NCBI RefSeq assembly: GCF_001675285.1
Contig: NZ_LSGQ01000030.1
Coordinates: forward strand, 558,001 to 622,000
Direction: 5' to 3'
DNA: 64,000 nt
Source: Elizabethkingia miricola
Lineage (GTDB): Bacteria > Bacteroidota > Bacteroidia > Flavobacteriales > Weeksellaceae
Each line of letters opens with the position of its first letter. Positions within the stretch are counted from its first letter, which is position 1. Below, piece after piece: positions 62,452-64,000 of this stretch. Position numbers and translations under genes: made by a program. The notes beneath the pieces were generated by a model that worked only from the letters and a program-made list of their open reading frames with translations, had not been told where the DNA came from and ran no database searches.

Positions 62452-62679
62452 ATGAATGAAAGCTGGGTTGAAATTGTAGGCTATTTAGCGTCAGTACTAA
62501 TAGTCCTGGGCTTTATACCGAAAGACGTACTAAAAATCAGACTTATTAATCTGGCAGGTTGTATTTGCTTTGTAATTTATGGTATTTACAGAGGAATGCT
62601 TTGGCCAATTATTATACCCAATGCAATTATCTGCTTCATTCAGGTTTATTACCTTCTTCAGAAAAAGGTAAAAAAGTAG
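62452..62679 (+). CDS. Small YgjV/SemiSWEET-like membrane protein
   Basis: 75 residues with three hydrophobic segments: WVEIVGYLASVLIVLGFI, INLAGCICFVIYGIYRG, and IIIPNAIICFIQVYYLL. This is the repeating unit of YgjV/PQ-loop-like proteins; the pattern GYLASVLIVLGFIPKD resembles SemiSWEET, a half-transporter of sugars, but YgjV-like members lack firm function. Starts 53 bases before sufE's start region with no terminator between, so could be co-transcribed. Confidence 0.75.
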   Translation: MNESWVEIVGYLASVLIVLGFIPKDVLKIRLINLAGCICFVIYGIYRGMLWPIIIPNAIICFIQVYYLLQKKVKK

Positions 62680-62706
62680 ATTTATGATCATTTCTTCCAA
62701 AATCTT

Positions 62707-62714
62707 TACCTTTG
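62707..62714 (+). promoter_or_regulatory. -7 promoter element for sufE
   Basis: TACCTTTG, perfect TAnnTTTG, 17 bases before the sufE ATG. Confidence 0.5.
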
Positions 62715-62731
62715 CATAAAGCATTTTAATA

Positions 62732-63151
62732 ATGACAATTCAAGAAAAACAGAGGGCTTTAGTAGATGATTTTGCTTTCCTGGAAGACTGGGAGCAGAAA
62801 TATGAATATATCATTGATTTGGGTAAAGAATTGAAAGGATTATCTGAGGATAAGAAGACTGACGAGAACCTTATTCGGGGGTGCCAGTCCAAAGTGTGGA
62901 TTGATGCTGAATTTAAGGATGGTAAATTGTTCTTTCAGGCAGATTCCGACGGAATACTTCCTAAAGGTATTGTAGCAATGCTTACTCAGGTATACAGTGG
63001 GCACTCAACACAAGAAATTCTGGACTCTGATTTTAAATTTATTGAAGAAATAGGTCTTCAGGAATTCCTTTCGCCATCTCGTGCAAACGGACTGATGGCA
63101 ATGACCAAGCAAATTAAATTTTACGCAGTTGCATTTCAGTTAAAAAGTTGA
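62732..63151 (+). CDS. sufE: Cysteine desulfuration protein SufE
   Basis: 139 residues. Accepts persulfide sulfur from the desulfurase SufS for iron-sulfur cluster assembly. The acceptor Cys51 lies in LIRGCQSKVW, the classical position; DFAFLEDWEQKYEYIIDLGKEL and GLQEFLSPSRANGLMAM are further marks. No sufS beside it in this window. Its stop overlaps the TTG start of the glycosyltransferase by four bases. Confidence 0.95.
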   Translation: MTIQEKQRALVDDFAFLEDWEQKYEYIIDLGKELKGLSEDKKTDENLIRGCQSKVWIDAEFKDGKLFFQADSDGILPKGIVAMLTQVYSGHSTQEILDSDFKFIEEIGLQEFLSPSRANGLMAMTKQIKFYAVAFQLKS

Positions 63152-64000
63152 AAACTATTTTGGCATACCGCTTCTCCGCGTTTGGAGATGTAGCGATGAC
63201 TGTACCTGTTTTTCGGGAATTTCTCGAACAAAATAAGGACGTTCGTATTGTAATGGTTTCCAGAAAAGGCTTTTCGGGGCTTTTTGAAGGGATCGAAGGA
63301 ATTGAATTTGTTGGAATTAATATTGACGACTATAAAGGAATTCTTGGTATGCGAAAGCTCGCCAAAGAACTTCTGAAAAAATATAATCCCGATTTTATTG
63401 CAGATCTGCATGATGTGATCAGATCAAAAATTCTTTACCTGTTCTTTAAGAGAAGAGGTTTTAAGGTTTATAAGATTAATAAAGGAAAAGAGGATAAAGA
63501 AGAGCTTACTGATGTATGGAATCTGAATAAACACCAGTTGAAGAAAACAACTGAACGATATTCAGATGTTTTGCGCTCTATGGGTTTTTCTGTAAATCTT
63601 TCTCATACATTAAGACCTTTAGTTGAAGATAAATCCGGGATAGGTTTTGCACCATTTGCTCAGCATAGAGGTAAAATGATGCCTCTTGAAAAATCTTTTG
63701 AACTTGTAAGAGAGCTTGCAAAAAGCGAGCATATTTACTTTTTTGGAGGTGGAGCATCGGAAGTGGAGGTTTTGTCCAAATGGGAAAAAGAAATACCCAA
63801 TACAACGTCTCTTGCCGGTAAATTAAGCCTTTCTGATGAATTAAATATGATATCGAAACTCCGGGTGATGATATCTATGGATTCTGCTAACATGCATCTG
63901 GCATCTTTGGTGGGGACACGAGTAGTTTCTGTCTGGGGAGCAACACATCCGTATGCAGGGTTTTTAGGTTACGGACAAAAAGAAGAAGATGTGGTTGGTG
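63148..64000 (+). CDS. Glycosyltransferase family 9 (heptosyltransferase-like), cut by window edge
   Basis: 284 codons are visible, open to the right edge. TTG start at 63148 overlapping the sufE stop, so translation is probably coupled; it opens with the family start KTILAYRFSAFGDVAMTVPV. Later motifs: GFAPFAQHRGKMMPLEKSFEL, then ISMDSANMHLASLVGTRVVSVWGATHP near the end, the donor-binding part of GT9. These enzymes add heptose or similar sugars to lipopolysaccharide core. Transferred sugar not known. Confidence 0.88.
   Translation, partial: MKTILAYRFSAFGDVAMTVPVFREFLEQNKDVRIVMVSRKGFSGLFEGIEGIEFVGINIDDYKGILGMRKLAKELLKKYNPDFIADLHDVIRSKILYLFFKRRGFKVYKINKGKEDKEELTDVWNLNKHQLKKTTERYSDVLRSMGFSVNLSHTLRPLVEDKSGIGFAPFAQHRGKMMPLEKSFELVRELAKSEHIYFFGGGASEVEVLSKWEKEIPNTTSLAGKLSLSDELNMISKLRVMISMDSANMHLASLVGTRVVSVWGATHPYAGFLGYGQKEEDVVG

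Overview
The window is AT-rich DNA of a flavobacterium, almost certainly the genus Elizabethkingia. The clearest marker is the 705-residue prolyl endopeptidase at 13670-15787, which I recognise as nearly the same protein as the classical 'Flavobacterium' (Elizabethkingia) meningosepticum enzyme, with its active Ser at residue 556. Other support: a tryptophanase (indole production is typical of the genus), TonB-dependent receptors, GLPGLI and DUF4846 proteins, and repeated use of the Bacteroidota -7 promoter element TAnnTTTG. I see no rRNA, tRNA, CRISPR array, transposase or prophage.

Layout. 1-7760: tryptophanase (cut by the left edge), DUF502 membrane protein and MiaE-like tRNA hydroxylase, DUF4846 lipoprotein, SRPBCC protein and acyltransferase, then an ECF sigma factor with an unusual membrane protein joining an anti-sigma-like N-terminus, a TonB-plug-like domain and a von Willebrand A domain. 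7761-20758: LtaS-like sulfatase, ribosomal proteins L21/L27, an unlisted 58-aa double-glycine peptide with six Cys, a two-component system, prolyl endopeptidase, an AsmA/DUF748-like giant, DUF2797, a sugar-nucleotide epimerase and DUF2795. 20759-23830: secA, with a leader that can fold two ways.

24086-35664 is an iron/heme acquisition island: TonB receptor, PepSY membrane protein, second TonB receptor, second PepSY protein, HmuR-like receptor, HmuY-like lipoprotein, then a MACPF-type lipoprotein gene whose signal peptide is thrown out of frame by a run of 11 A. The receptors would take ferric chelates or heme across the outer membrane; the PepSY proteins probably help release iron at the inner membrane.

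35807-38392: lipoprotein MsrA, GNAT acetyltransferase, EngB GTPase and alpha/beta hydrolase. 38667-55923 is a nearly complete division and cell wall cluster: mraZ-rsmH-ftsL-ftsI-murE-mraY-murD-ftsW-murG-(GIY-YIG)-murC-(GxxExxY)-ftsQ-ftsA-ftsZ-yqeY. It makes lipid-linked peptidoglycan precursor and the divisome. It starts with three AGTGG repeats at an exact 10-bp period, a textbook MraZ operator geometry. Two small accessory genes interrupt it, each bracketed by short inverted repeats. 56171-64000: bacilliredoxin, GH3-family protein, a small secreted protein, a GLPGLI protein, clpC, a YgjV-like protein, sufE and the start of a family-9 glycosyltransferase cut by the right edge.

The observations most worth following are the MACPF A11 tract, the six-Cys GG peptide, the two repeat-flanked genes inside the division cluster, the MraZ operator, the secA leader, and a shared 10-mer near three iron genes.
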